DNA of 20,258 nucleotides from Enterococcus_D entomosocium (GTDB lineage Bacteria > Bacillota > Bacilli > Lactobacillales > Enterococcaceae). Positions 1 through 7,708 of the stretch are shown piece after piece (within the stretch, counting starts at the first letter, position 1; each line of letters opens with the position of its first letter). Where the stretch lies: the NCBI RefSeq assembly GCF_030441895.1, contig NZ_JARJAS010000036.1; one strand, given 5' to 3'. Under the pieces are notes generated by a model, which saw only the letters and a program-made list of their open reading frames with translations, was not told where the DNA came from and ran no database searches. Both the position numbers and the translations under genes were made by a program.

Positions 1-31
1 ACTTGAACTACCCAAAATGAATAAAAAAAAC

Positions 32-72
32 AAGGAGCACTCGAAAAATCACATGATTTTCGAGTGCTCCTT
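32..72. terminator. Bidirectional intrinsic terminator
   Basis: A perfect 16-bp stem (32-47 with 57-72, arm AAGGAGCACTCGAAAA) closes a 9-base loop. It has an A-run before it (22-30) and a T/A-rich tail after it (TTATATTTTA, 71-80). It can therefore terminate transcription from both sides. The gene it serves on the plus strand must lie left of the window. Confidence 0.85.
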
Positions 73-386
73 ATATTTTAGAGAGCGTAACTAGTTAACT
101 TATGTCACGCCCCCTTTTTTGTCGTTTGAAACGGTTCATGCGCAGGATCGTTTGCGGCAAATAAAAGGTGTGAAGATCAGTTGAGAACAGTTGCATGGAA
201 AATAGGCAGTCATAGTTGAGAAATCCAATGCCTTGCGTTCTTACTGTGTTCATAGCAATAGCGTTTTGGCGATCAGCACTTCAATCCTAGGTTCTTGAAG
301 GTGGCAAGCCTTGGTTTCTATTCACACTTCGAAAAGATACCTGAACGCACTCTTTCAGCGATCTTTTAAGGTTAAGGAGGAAGCTT
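73..386. other. Gene-poor stretch upstream of the PTS operon
   Basis: No convincing gene is seen in these 314 bases. A 52-codon minus-strand frame (95-253) exists but has no ribosome binding site. I see no good sigma-A promoter and no close match to a catabolite-repression cre box. A short inverted repeat with 5-base arms CTGAA/TTCAG (341-345 and 354-358) sits just before the ribosome binding site of the permease gene. The operon promoter presumably lies in this stretch but I cannot place it. Confidence 0.4.
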
Positions 387-1667
387 ATGAAGGATTCGTT
401 AAAGAAATTTATAGAAGAAAAAATGCTGCCATGGGGAATGAAAATTGGCAGTGAAAAGCATCTAGTTGCCATCCGTGATGGACTTGTCACCACGATGCCT
501 TTGATTATTATCGGTTCCATTTTTGTTATTTTATCCAACGTTCCATGGGAAGGCTTTAACCTATTTGTTACTAGTATTTTTGGCGGGGAATGGCGCAGCA
601 AATTAGACTTTGTCGTCCAAGTGACCTTTGGTGTGATGGCGCTGTTCAATTCCTTTGCTATTGCGTATAGTTTAGCAACCACTTACCGCGTCAGCGGTTT
701 ATCTGCCGGTGTATTGGCAGCGTCGGTTTTTCTTTTAGTCACTCCGATTGAAGATGGCGGCATTCAAATGTCTTATCTTGGTAGCCGCGGGCTGATCGTA
801 GCAATCATCACTAGTCTAATCACGGCGGAGATTTTCCGATTATTCGTACAAAAGAATATCGTGATTCGCATGCCAGAAAACGTTCCCCCGGCGGTCAGTC
901 GCTCCTTTATTGCATTGATCCCCTCATTCTTTTGCCTCTCGCTTTTCTGGGTGATTCGTTTATTAGTGGAATCATTCGGCAACACGAATGTTCATGATCT
1001 GCTGTACAGCCTTGTGGGACAACCTTTATCGATCATTGGCGGAGGCTTTATAGGTGGTCTATTTGCCATTATGTTTACGTCATTGTTTTGGTCAGTGGGC
1101 ATCCACGGTTGGGACTTGGTCTTGAGCGTCCTGCAGCCGACATGGATTCAAATGATCGATGAAAATCGGATCGCTTTTCAAAACGGCGAAACGATTCCGC
1201 ATATCATCAATTATACCTTTATGAATACCTTTGTCTGGATTGGCGGTAGTGGGGTGATTTTGGGCTTGGCGATCTTGCTATTAGTCAGAAGTAAAAGTAA
1301 GTATTTAAAAGAGTTGGGGAAACTCGGATTTCCATCAACGGTTTTTAATGTCAATGAACCCATCATGTTTGGGTTGCCTGTTGTCATGAATCCATTGATT
1401 TTGTTCCCATATATTCTGACGCCGGTCGTGTGCTATGTCATCTCTTATACGACAGTTGCCATGGGGATCGTCCAACCTGCCGTCGTTTTGGTTCCCTGGT
1501 CGATGCCGCCAATCATCGGCGGTTATCTAGCCACAGGCGGACATATTTCGGGGGCAATCTTACAGCTGGTGAATCTGACGGTTTCTATCGCCATCTATTA
1601 TCCATTCTTCAAAATGCTAGATAATCGGACATTAGCCAGTGAACTCGGTTCAGAAAGTGGGGCATAA
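387..1667 (+). CDS. PTS sugar transporter EIIC, lactose/cellobiose family
   Basis: This is a 426-residue, strongly hydrophobic EIIC permease, the membrane channel of a phosphoenolpyruvate phosphotransferase system. It would carry a beta-glucoside or chitobiose-like sugar across the membrane while it is phosphorylated. The lactose/cellobiose-family hallmarks are visible: the amphipathic N-terminus followed by GLVTTMPLIIIGS (32-44), SVGIHG (236-241, with the conserved histidine 240), and the NEPIMFGLPVVMNP block (323-336). The length is normal for a stand-alone EIIC. The start is set by AAGGAGG seven bases before the ATG. The stop is followed after one base by the next gene, so the two are probably translationally coupled. 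No EIIA or EIIB gene is present here, so those subunits must come from elsewhere. The family call is firm, but the substrate cannot be read from the sequence. Confidence 0.93.
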   Translation: MKDSLKKFIEEKMLPWGMKIGSEKHLVAIRDGLVTTMPLIIIGSIFVILSNVPWEGFNLFVTSIFGGEWRSKLDFVVQVTFGVMALFNSFAIAYSLATTYRVSGLSAGVLAASVFLLVTPIEDGGIQMSYLGSRGLIVAIITSLITAEIFRLFVQKNIVIRMPENVPPAVSRSFIALIPSFFCLSLFWVIRLLVESFGNTNVHDLLYSLVGQPLSIIGGGFIGGLFAIMFTSLFWSVGIHGWDLVLSVLQPTWIQMIDENRIAFQNGETIPHIINYTFMNTFVWIGGSGVILGLAILLLVRSKSKYLKELGKLGFPSTVFNVNEPIMFGLPVVMNPLILFPYILTPVVCYVISYTTVAMGIVQPAVVLVPWSMPPIIGGYLATGGHISGAILQLVNLTVSIAIYYPFFKMLDNRTLASELGSESGA

Positions 1668-1668
1668 A

Positions 1669-2568
1669 ATGAAGACAAAACGATTATTGAATTGCACGGC
1701 AGCTGATTTTAAATCATTTGATAAAGACCAACTATTGGAAAGTATCCGAGGAAGTGCCGGTCGGACGATCGTAGCAGAAAATGATGTCCAAATCGATCCG
1801 ATGTCTAGAGGAATCACTAATGCTGAATTCGTCGTTGCATTTGGGGCGGATTTGATTTTGCTGAACCTTTTTGATTGCGAAAACGGCGCTATCAAAGGTT
1901 TACCGACAACGGATGACCCGATTCGCTTTTTGCAGTGCTTAACGGGGCGGCCTATTGGGGTCAATCTTGAGCCTGTCGACGATTGTGCGGAACAGATGGA
2001 ACAGTTGACAACTATCGCTACTGGGCGTTTGGCAACAAAGAAAAACATGGCTCGTGCAGAAGCACTTGGATTTGATTTTATCTGTCTGACAGGAAATCCT
2101 TCCACTGGCGTTTCAAATAAGGAAATCACAGCGGCAATCAAACAAGCAAGAGCCATTTTCTCTGGGATCATTATTGCTGGAAAAATGCACGGAGCTGGTG
2201 TCAATGAACCCGTGTTAGATGAAGAAATTGCGTCTGCGTTCATTCAAGCTGGAGCCGATGTTATTCTTGTACCCATTGCGGGCACGATTCCTGGGCTGAG
2301 TGAACAACACATGAGTGATCTAGTGGCCTTTATCCACCAAAAAGAGAAGTTGGTCATGGGCACCATCGGTACTACACAGGAAGGTGCAGATACAGGTACG
2401 ATCCGTGCCTTGGCATTGACTAGCAAACGTGCCGGCTGCGACCTTCATCATATCGGAGATGCAGGTTTTTCTGGGACCGCTGATCCCGAGAACATCTTGC
2501 AACTATCCATCGCCATCAGAGGCAAGCGCCATACCTATCACCGAATGGCCGTCTCAGTGAACCGATAG
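1669..2568 (+). CDS. DUF7916-type TIM-barrel-like protein in PTS operon
   Basis: This is a 299-residue soluble protein that starts one base after the permease stop codon. An ATG 30 bases upstream inside the permease gene is open in the same frame, but 1669 is preferred because it gives the usual two-gene junction with a weak AAGTGGGG binding site. It has alternating beta/alpha blocks ending in glycine-rich strand tips, as in a TIM barrel: AENDV (36-40), GVNLEP (97-102), CLTGNPSTGV (139-148), GKMHGAG (171-177), GADVILVPIAGTIPG (195-209) and HIGDAGFSG (261-269). From memory this matches a family now called DUF7916, often mislabelled as haloacid dehalogenase-like. Members sit beside cellobiose-type PTS permeases. 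The reaction is unknown to me. A role in processing the imported phosphosugar is inferred from the operon only. Confidence 0.8.
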   Translation: MKTKRLLNCTAADFKSFDKDQLLESIRGSAGRTIVAENDVQIDPMSRGITNAEFVVAFGADLILLNLFDCENGAIKGLPTTDDPIRFLQCLTGRPIGVNLEPVDDCAEQMEQLTTIATGRLATKKNMARAEALGFDFICLTGNPSTGVSNKEITAAIKQARAIFSGIIIAGKMHGAGVNEPVLDEEIASAFIQAGADVILVPIAGTIPGLSEQHMSDLVAFIHQKEKLVMGTIGTTQEGADTGTIRALALTSKRAGCDLHHIGDAGFSGTADPENILQLSIAIRGKRHTYHRMAVSVNR

Positions 2569-2648
2569 GTGGAACAAATCGGCACATGCCTATGAAATGC
2601 AAGAAGTGTTAGAAGAATTTTTCGTTGAATGTTGAATAATGAAGCAAG

Positions 2649-2685
2649 ACCGAAACAGAGAGTGAGTTCTTTGTTTCGGTTTTTT
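2649..2685 (+). terminator. Intrinsic terminator of the PTS operon
   Basis: The stem ACCGAAACAGAG (2649-2660) pairs with CTTTGTTTCGGT (2669-2680) with one G-U pair and an 8-base loop. A run of six T follows (2680-2685). It lies 80 bases after the second PTS-operon gene. Confidence 0.88.
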
Positions 2686-2698
2686 ATAGTGAGTAGCA

Positions 2699-2727
2699 TT
2701 GAAGTGTGGATAAAGTGTTTTTATAAT
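2699..2727 (+). promoter_or_regulatory. Sigma-A promoter of the MerR-type regulator
   Basis: TTGAAG (2699-2704) and a perfect TATAAT (2722-2727) are separated by exactly 17 bases. They lie just after the preceding terminator and 19 bases before the regulator's start codon. Confidence 0.85.
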
Positions 2728-2746
2728 AAATCTATCGGAGGTGCGT

Positions 2747-3565
2747 ATGTTTAAGATAGGTGAATTTTCAAAGCTCTCTCAAGTGAGTATCAGAATGTTG
2801 CGTTACTATGATGAGATGGGTCTATTAAAGCCCGATAGGATTGATACGTTTACTGGTTATCGACTGTATTCGGCTGTTCAATTGCCTGAACTCAATAAAA
2901 TACTCTATTTGCGTGATAGCGGCTTTAGTGTAGCAGAAATTGCGGTGTTGCTGAAAAACCAAGAGCAGGACTTCCTTGCAGAACAATTAGAAAGAAAAAA
3001 AGATGAAATTGAGACAACTATAGAGGCGGAAAAACAAAAATTAATCAAACTAGAAGTAGCTAAATTAGAATTGACGAAGGAACGAACAGAGCGCCATTAT
3101 CAGGTCACAATGAAAGCAGTCCCGAGTTATCATGTGCTCTCCCTTCGCAAAGTCATACCAAATTATTTTGCTGAAGAGGAACTGTGGAGAGAACTAGCCA
3201 CTTTTATGGAGCTTCATAAAATAAAGAATTTCGGACAATCATTTTCGATTTATCACGACCAAGAGTTTAAAGAAAAAAATGTCGTTGTTGAATTGTGTGT
3301 GCAAGTGAAAGCAGGCCTGCAAGTAGATTCCAAAGTATTTTCTATCTACGAAACGGAGGCAGTGCCAATTATGGCGTGCACGATGGTGTACGGTGCATTC
3401 TCCAACATAGCCAACGTCTATTTGTCCTTGGCTGAGTGGCTACAAGAACATCCTTATTACCAAATGGACGGACCAGACAGGCAAATCGTGCATCGCGGTC
3501 CTTGGAATGAGCAGGAGGAAAGCAATTATTTGACTGAAATACAAATACCACTCATAAAACGATGA
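2747..3565 (+). CDS. MerR-family regulator with GyrI-like effector domain
   Basis: This is a 272-residue transcription regulator of the BmrR type. Residues 1-70 form the MerR winged helix: MFKIGEFSKLSQVSIRMLRY, then YDEMGLLKP and TGYRLYS. Residues 75-118 are a charged helix rich in E and K, the antiparallel dimer coiled coil. Residues 119-272 look like the GyrI/BmrR effector-binding fold that senses small hydrophobic or cationic compounds. The start is ATG 2747. A GTG six bases upstream is in frame but is part of the ribosome binding site GGAGGTG, so it is not the start. Its own promoter is clear. The next gene, trmO, is preceded by a promoter with the long spacer typical of MerR targets, so this protein may control it. 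The inducer is unknown. Confidence 0.9.
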   Translation: MFKIGEFSKLSQVSIRMLRYYDEMGLLKPDRIDTFTGYRLYSAVQLPELNKILYLRDSGFSVAEIAVLLKNQEQDFLAEQLERKKDEIETTIEAEKQKLIKLEVAKLELTKERTERHYQVTMKAVPSYHVLSLRKVIPNYFAEEELWRELATFMELHKIKNFGQSFSIYHDQEFKEKNVVVELCVQVKAGLQVDSKVFSIYETEAVPIMACTMVYGAFSNIANVYLSLAEWLQEHPYYQMDGPDRQIVHRGPWNEQEESNYLTEIQIPLIKR

Positions 3566-3589
3566 GTAGCAGATTTTTTCTATTTTCTC

Positions 3590-3620
3590 TTGACTCTCAC
3601 ATTGTGTCAGGCACTATTCT
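3590..3620 (+). promoter_or_regulatory. MerR-type promoter with 19-bp spacer
   Basis: TTGACT (3590-3595) and TATTCT (3615-3620) are 19 bases apart. The dyad TGAC/GTCA (3591-3594, 3606-3609) and the near-palindrome CACA-T-TGTG (3598-3606) lie in the spacer. The overlong spacer and the TTGACTCT half-site are the hallmark of promoters remodelled by MerR-family activators. This one sits directly between the MerR-type gene and trmO. Confidence 0.6.
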
Positions 3621-3651
3621 AAGAGCACAAAGAGGAAATGGAGGAAAGAAA

Positions 3652-4128
3652 ATGACAGAATATAAACTACAACCGATCGGAATCATTCAAAACAATGAGG
3701 ACGGATGCTTGCTCAAGCTAAAGAAAGAATATGTTCCAGCTTTGGCAGGGATTGAAGGATTTAGTCACCTTCAATTAGTATGGTGGTTCAGTGATTTTGC
3801 GGATGCAAAGTATCGAATGATTTTGGATGCTGAGCAACCCTATAAACATGCGCCTGAAAAAATGGGGATATTTGCTACGAGATCACCCATCCGACCAAAT
3901 CCAATTGCATTAAGCGTTGTTCAAGTATTATCAGTCGATGTTGAGAAAGGAATTCTTTCTATTCCTTATATTGATGCAAACGACCAAACGCCACTAATAG
4001 ATATCAAACCGTACACACCAAGTTTGGATCGAGTAGAAGTGCCCAGAGTTCCTTCCTGGTGCCATCATTGGCCGAACAGTTTAGAAGAATCTGCTGATTT
4101 TAATTGGGAAAATGAATTTAATTTTTAG
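3652..4128 (+). CDS. trmO: tRNA (N6-threonylcarbamoyladenosine37-N6)-methyltransferase TrmO
   Basis: This 158-residue protein belongs to the TrmO/YaeB (TsaA, UPF0066) family, which adds an N6-methyl group from S-adenosylmethionine to t6A37 in certain tRNAs. The family signature is intact: GIFATRSPIRPNPIALSVV (72-90) and DQTPLIDIKPYTPSLD (111-126, with the D-x-K-P-Y core). The length fits the short form of the family, without the C-terminal extension of the E. coli protein. The frame is open upstream to 3562, overlapping the regulator's stop. ATG 3652 is preferred because GGAGG stands seven bases before it and residue 1 begins the conserved MTEYKLQPIGI block. It lies behind a MerR-type promoter, so its expression may respond to the upstream regulator. 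Confidence 0.9.
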   Translation: MTEYKLQPIGIIQNNEDGCLLKLKKEYVPALAGIEGFSHLQLVWWFSDFADAKYRMILDAEQPYKHAPEKMGIFATRSPIRPNPIALSVVQVLSVDVEKGILSIPYIDANDQTPLIDIKPYTPSLDRVEVPRVPSWCHHWPNSLEESADFNWENEFNF

Positions 4129-4158
4129 AGGATAAAAAATAGAGGAATCAATCGGTAG

Positions 4159-4175
4159 ATTGTTGGCGCAACAAT
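4159..4175. repeat. Perfect 7-3-7 inverted repeat
   Basis: ATTGTTG-GCG-CAACAAT lies 30 bases after trmO and 75 bases before the -10 box of the acetyltransferase promoter. No T-run follows, so it is more likely a protein-binding site or an RNA hairpin than a terminator. Confidence 0.5.
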
Positions 4176-4225
4176 GAAAATTTAAGAAATGTCGATGTTC
4201 GATTCAAGTAAAGAAAAAACGCGGT

Positions 4226-4255
4226 TTGTTTTTAAGGGACATCCTCCGCTATAAT
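4226..4255 (+). promoter_or_regulatory. Promoter of the GNAT gene
   Basis: A perfect TATAAT (4250-4255) has a poor -35 (TTGTTT, 4226-4231) 18 bases upstream. The start codon of the acetyltransferase is 38 bases downstream. Confidence 0.6.
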
Positions 4256-4293
4256 TGGGGGGAACATTAGGAAGAGCGAAAGGAGTACACCAC

Positions 4294-4875
4294 ATGCTAA
4301 CAGGCAACAAAGTCACTTTAACCCCTGCGGAAATCAAAGATAAAGAAGCGGTCTATCAATGGTGTTTTCACTCTGAAACCACAAAATATCATTCCGGACC
4401 ACCTTCTTATCCTAATGCACCGATCGCCACTGAAGCAGAGTTTTTTGAGGACTATCAAGAGTATTACTTTACTGGTGCCCAACCGCAAGATGGCAGAGGC
4501 TTTTTGATTCTACATGCAGGTGAACCTATTGGCTTTATTAGTTACTCCTCGTTTCATCTAAAAGACGGCATAGCAGAATTGGATATCTGGTTGAATCGAG
4601 AAGTTCATTGTGGTAAAGGATTTGGTACCGATGCGATCGTCACCCTCGGTGATCATTTACATGAAACATTCGACATTCAAAAATTGATGATGCGACCATC
4701 GAGAAAAAATATCCCTGCAGTCAGATCTTACGAAAAGGCTGGTTTTACGCAATCTACCCAAGACCTTGCTGACTATTTGTTGGAAGAGTATCTTGCTTTA
4801 TATGCCGAAGGGGATTATGGGGCAGAAGAAACGGTGACATTGATCAAAACGTTTCCGTCAACTGTAGTGAGCTGA
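4294..4875 (+). CDS. GNAT-family N-acetyltransferase
   Basis: This 193-residue cytosolic protein has the GNAT fold, transferring an acetyl group from acetyl-CoA to an amine. The acetyl-CoA pyrophosphate loop (motif A) is seen as HCGKGFGTDA after the strand AELDIWL. Motif B is seen as RKNIPAVRSYEKAGF, which resembles the RimJ/AAC(6')-like branch. The substrate (an antibiotic, a polyamine or a protein N-terminus) cannot be told. The start is ATG 4294, placed after AAAGGAG with an 8-base gap. The same frame is open 39 bases upstream but overlaps the -10 box, so a longer form is unlikely. The stop codon lies in a 9-bp tandem repeat, GCTGATCTG twice (4871-4888). It has its own promoter and a strong terminator, so it is a single-gene unit. 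Confidence 0.85.
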   Translation: MLTGNKVTLTPAEIKDKEAVYQWCFHSETTKYHSGPPSYPNAPIATEAEFFEDYQEYYFTGAQPQDGRGFLILHAGEPIGFISYSSFHLKDGIAELDIWLNREVHCGKGFGTDAIVTLGDHLHETFDIQKLMMRPSRKNIPAVRSYEKAGFTQSTQDLADYLLEEYLALYAEGDYGAEETVTLIKTFPSTVVS

Positions 4876-4934
4876 TCTGGCTGATCTGGCCAATCTCTAA
4901 CATTCGGCTTCAAACGATTAAAGGTTATTTCATG

Positions 4935-4983
4935 AAAACAGTCCATTTCACTTTGCAAGCAAGGGGAAATGGACTGTTTTTTA
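4935..4983 (+). terminator. Intrinsic terminator after the GNAT gene
   Basis: A perfect 15-bp stem (AAAACAGTCCATTTC at 4935-4949 with its complement at 4966-4980) has a 16-base loop and is followed by T-rich sequence. The A-run on the left arm would let it work on the other strand too. Confidence 0.88.
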
Positions 4984-5183
4984 CCTTTTAGCAATTTAAG
5001 GTCATTCAAAATACTCCTTCTTCGCTCTATCTTCTAACTTCGTTCTCACGCTAAATTCCTTCCTATACAATAGTTATCGAAAAATTGCATAAGCCCTCTA
5101 TCCTTGCTATTCCAACATTGAGAACAAAACATAAAATAAACATAGTTTTTTTGCAAAATTCCGAGAAACAGCGAGAATGTTTG

Positions 5184-5192
5184 TGCTATAAT
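5184..5192 (+). promoter_or_regulatory. Extended -10 promoter of the UvrA-like gene
   Basis: TGCTATAAT (5184-5192) is an extended -10 box with a perfect TATAAT. There is no good -35 at the usual distance. The start codon of the UvrA-like gene is 44 bases downstream. The 200 bases before it (4984-5183) hold nothing else I can support. Confidence 0.7.
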
Positions 5193-5236
5193 GGTCGCTC
5201 ACTGTAAAAATTCAATAGAATCTGGGAGGGTATAGC

Positions 5237-7474
5237 ATGCAGGAATACATTACGATCCACAACGCCAGGCAGAACAATTTGAAGGGCTTTGACTTGAAAA
5301 TTCCCAAAAGAAAAATCACGATTTTCACGGGTGTCTCTGGTTCTGGCAAGTCATCGATCGTCTTTGACACGATCGCACAAGAAGCTGGTCGACAGCTGAA
5401 TGAGAACTTTTCGAAATTTGTCCGCAACTTTTTGCCAAAATACAGCCAGCCCGATGCCGATGCCATCGACAATCTTTCGATGGCGGTAGTAGTTGATCAA
5501 AGCCGTTTAGGCGGCAATTCCCGCTCCACATTAGGGACGATCACGGATATCAACCCCTTGATCCGCTTGCTCTTTTCTCGTCTTGGTCAACCGTATTTAG
5601 GTCCTGCATGGAATTTTTCCTTCAATGACCCTCATGGGATGTGTCCCACTTGCGAAGGGATTGGGCGGATCGTCGGGTTAGATTTAGAAAAGGCACTGGA
5701 TCTTGAAAAGTCCTTGAACGAAGGGGCAATCCTGCTTCCTGGCTACAAAGTCGGCTCTTGGCTACTGAAGTCCTTCACCAATACGGGCTTTTTTGACAAT
5801 GACAAGCCGTTGAAAGAATATAGCGAAGAGGAAATGAACCGCTTTTTGTATGCCCAAGGAGAAAAAATCGATTCCTTGTATATGGAAGGCATGAGTTCCA
5901 CCTATGAAGGCTTAGTCGCTCGTTTTAATCGCTCCAATATCAAAGGTGGCAATGAAAGCTCCGCTGCTACGCAGAAGAAAATCGCTTCTTTCATGAATGA
6001 GCAGAAGTGTCCTGACTGTCAGGGAAAACGATTCAATCCACAAGTACTCGCGTGTAAAATCGCGGGCTATTCGATTGCGGACGTTTTGGCGATGCAAGTG
6101 GATGAACTATTGACGGTTCTTCAAGAAATCTCGGAGGAGAGTGTCCAACCCCTGCTTCAAAACATCCAAGCGAGAATCACTGATCTGATCAATATCGGGT
6201 TGGATTATGTTTCCTTAGACCGTGAAACAACGACGCTTTCTGGTGGGGAAAGTCAGCGGGTAAAAATGGTCAAACACTTGTCTTCTAGCTTGAACGATGT
6301 GATCTACATTTTTGATGAACCGAGTATTGGGCTGCATCCAAGGGATGTCCATCGATTGAATGAATTGTTAGTCAAACTACGGGACAAAGGGAACACCGTC
6401 ATCGTAGTGGAGCATGACCCAGATGTCATTAAAGCAGCCGATCACATTATCGATGTTGGTCCTAAAGCTGGAAAAAATGGCGGCTATATTACTTACGAAG
6501 GAACCTTTGAAGGTTTGCTGCGCTCAGATACACTGACTGGAAAAGCCTTTGGACAGATGGTGGATTTCAAAGAAGCCCCTCGCAGAAGCCAACAGTTTAT
6601 CGAAACGAAAAAATCGACGCTGCATAACTTGAAAAATACAGCACTGCGGGTGCCATTAGGGGTATTTACGGTGGTGACCGGTGTCGCTGGTTCTGGAAAG
6701 AGCAGTTTGGTAAATGGTGTTTTTGCCAAAGAATACCCTGAAGCCATTACGATCGATCAATCAGCGGTGGCGGGGAATATTCGCTCCAATCCTGCAACCT
6801 ATTCAGGAATCATGAATGACATTCGCAAGTTGTTTTCGCAAGAAAACAAGGTTTCAGCAGGTCTTTTTTCCTACAATTCCGAAGGTGCTTGTGAAACGTG
6901 TAAGGGCCACGGGACCATCAAGATGGAGCTGTCCTTTATGGATTCCGTCGAGGTTTTGTGTCAGGCATGCGGCGGCAAACGGTTTAAAGAAGAAGTCTAC
7001 CAGTATCGCTTGAAAGGCAAGTCGATCGATGAAGTCCTTGCCATGAGTATCACGGAAGCGGTGGAGTTTTTTGAGGAAAAAGCGATTCAAAGAAAACTAA
7101 AACAGATTTTGGCTGTAGGTCTAGGATACATGACCCTCGGACAGCCATTAAATACCTTGTCTGGCGGTGAATGCCAACGACTGAAGTTAGCAAAAGAATT
7201 AAGCAAAAAAGGCAATATCTACATTATGGATGAACCAACGACCGGATTGCACATGGCAGACATCAAAAGCATCTTGGCGATCATCGAACGATTAGTGGAA
7301 AAAGGCAACACGGTGATCGTGATCGAACACAACCTTGAGGTCATGAAAGCAGCGGATTGGCTGATCGATGTCGGTGTTGATGGTGGAATTCGTGGTGGTG
7401 AAATCTTGTACGAAGGAACCCCAGAACAACTGATCAATTGTCAATCGTCGATTACTGCGCAGTTTTTATTTTAA
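5237..7474 (+). CDS. UvrA-like ABC ATPase lacking the UvrB-binding domain
   Basis: This 745-residue protein has the twin-ATPase plan of UvrA, the damage-sensing subunit of excision repair. Both halves are intact: Walker A GVSGSGKSS (32-40) and GVAGSGKSS (482-490), ABC signatures LSGGESQR (334-341) and LSGGECQR (641-648), Walker B IFDEP (358-362) and IMDEP (663-667), and H-loops near 393 and 698. Zinc-knuckle cysteine pairs are kept at 136/139, 258/261, 552/555 and 575/578. True UvrA is about 940 residues. Here the 130-residue UvrB-binding domain is missing: RLLFSRLGQPYLGP (110-123) runs almost directly into NFSFNDPHG (126-134). It should therefore bind DNA but not recruit UvrB in the usual way. 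Such short paralogs resemble UvrA2 or the DrrC drug-tolerance proteins; the role here is inferred. The start follows GGGAGGG nine bases upstream. It is a single-gene unit. Confidence 0.9.
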   Translation: MQEYITIHNARQNNLKGFDLKIPKRKITIFTGVSGSGKSSIVFDTIAQEAGRQLNENFSKFVRNFLPKYSQPDADAIDNLSMAVVVDQSRLGGNSRSTLGTITDINPLIRLLFSRLGQPYLGPAWNFSFNDPHGMCPTCEGIGRIVGLDLEKALDLEKSLNEGAILLPGYKVGSWLLKSFTNTGFFDNDKPLKEYSEEEMNRFLYAQGEKIDSLYMEGMSSTYEGLVARFNRSNIKGGNESSAATQKKIASFMNEQKCPDCQGKRFNPQVLACKIAGYSIADVLAMQVDELLTVLQEISEESVQPLLQNIQARITDLINIGLDYVSLDRETTTLSGGESQRVKMVKHLSSSLNDVIYIFDEPSIGLHPRDVHRLNELLVKLRDKGNTVIVVEHDPDVIKAADHIIDVGPKAGKNGGYITYEGTFEGLLRSDTLTGKAFGQMVDFKEAPRRSQQFIETKKSTLHNLKNTALRVPLGVFTVVTGVAGSGKSSLVNGVFAKEYPEAITIDQSAVAGNIRSNPATYSGIMNDIRKLFSQENKVSAGLFSYNSEGACETCKGHGTIKMELSFMDSVEVLCQACGGKRFKEEVYQYRLKGKSIDEVLAMSITEAVEFFEEKAIQRKLKQILAVGLGYMTLGQPLNTLSGGECQRLKLAKELSKKGNIYIMDEPTTGLHMADIKSILAIIERLVEKGNTVIVIEHNLEVMKAADWLIDVGVDGGIRGGEILYEGTPEQLINCQSSITAQFLF

Positions 7475-7490
7475 CGAAAAAACCAAGACT

Positions 7491-7535
7491 AGCCGTAAGC
7501 AGCTCTTTTCATCGAGTGTTGCTTGCGGCTTTTTT
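7491..7535 (+). terminator. Intrinsic terminator after the UvrA-like gene
   Basis: AGCCGTAAGCA (7491-7501) pairs with TGCTTGCGGCT (7520-7530) with one wobble pair. A run of six T follows (7530-7535). Confidence 0.82.
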
Positions 7536-7610
7536 CATTCCATCGAAGAAGCGATTACAAGTTAGAAAATAAAATTCAGAACGCTATTTTTTTCATTATT
7601 AGTAGGTTTT

Positions 7611-7663
7611 TTGATAAAAATACTGTAAATTTGAGTATATAATTACCAAATAGTGGTCTATTT
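7611..7663 (+). promoter_or_regulatory. AT-rich control region of the Mga-like gene
   Basis: TTGATA (7611-7616) and overlapping -10 candidates TATATA (7636-7641) and TATAAT (7638-7643) give spacers of 19 and 21 bases, so this promoter may be weak or regulated. An inverted repeat AAATAG-TGGT-CTATTT (7648-7663) follows at once and could be an operator or a 5' hairpin. Confidence 0.45.
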
Positions 7664-7708
7664 ATGTAATAGTATAGAAAAGAATCTCTTGAAAAAGGAG
7701 TGGAGTGG

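Noticed and set aside
125..140. TGAAACGGTTCA as a possible cre site for the PTS operon
   Set aside because: It is one base short of the cre consensus and the central CG is out of place. It is also 247 bases from the start codon.
95..253. 52-codon minus-strand frame (MNTVRTQGIGFLNYD...) followed by the terminator at 32-72
   Set aside because: No ribosome binding site or promoter is seen before its ATG, and I recognise nothing in it. The terminator may belong to a plus-strand gene outside the window.
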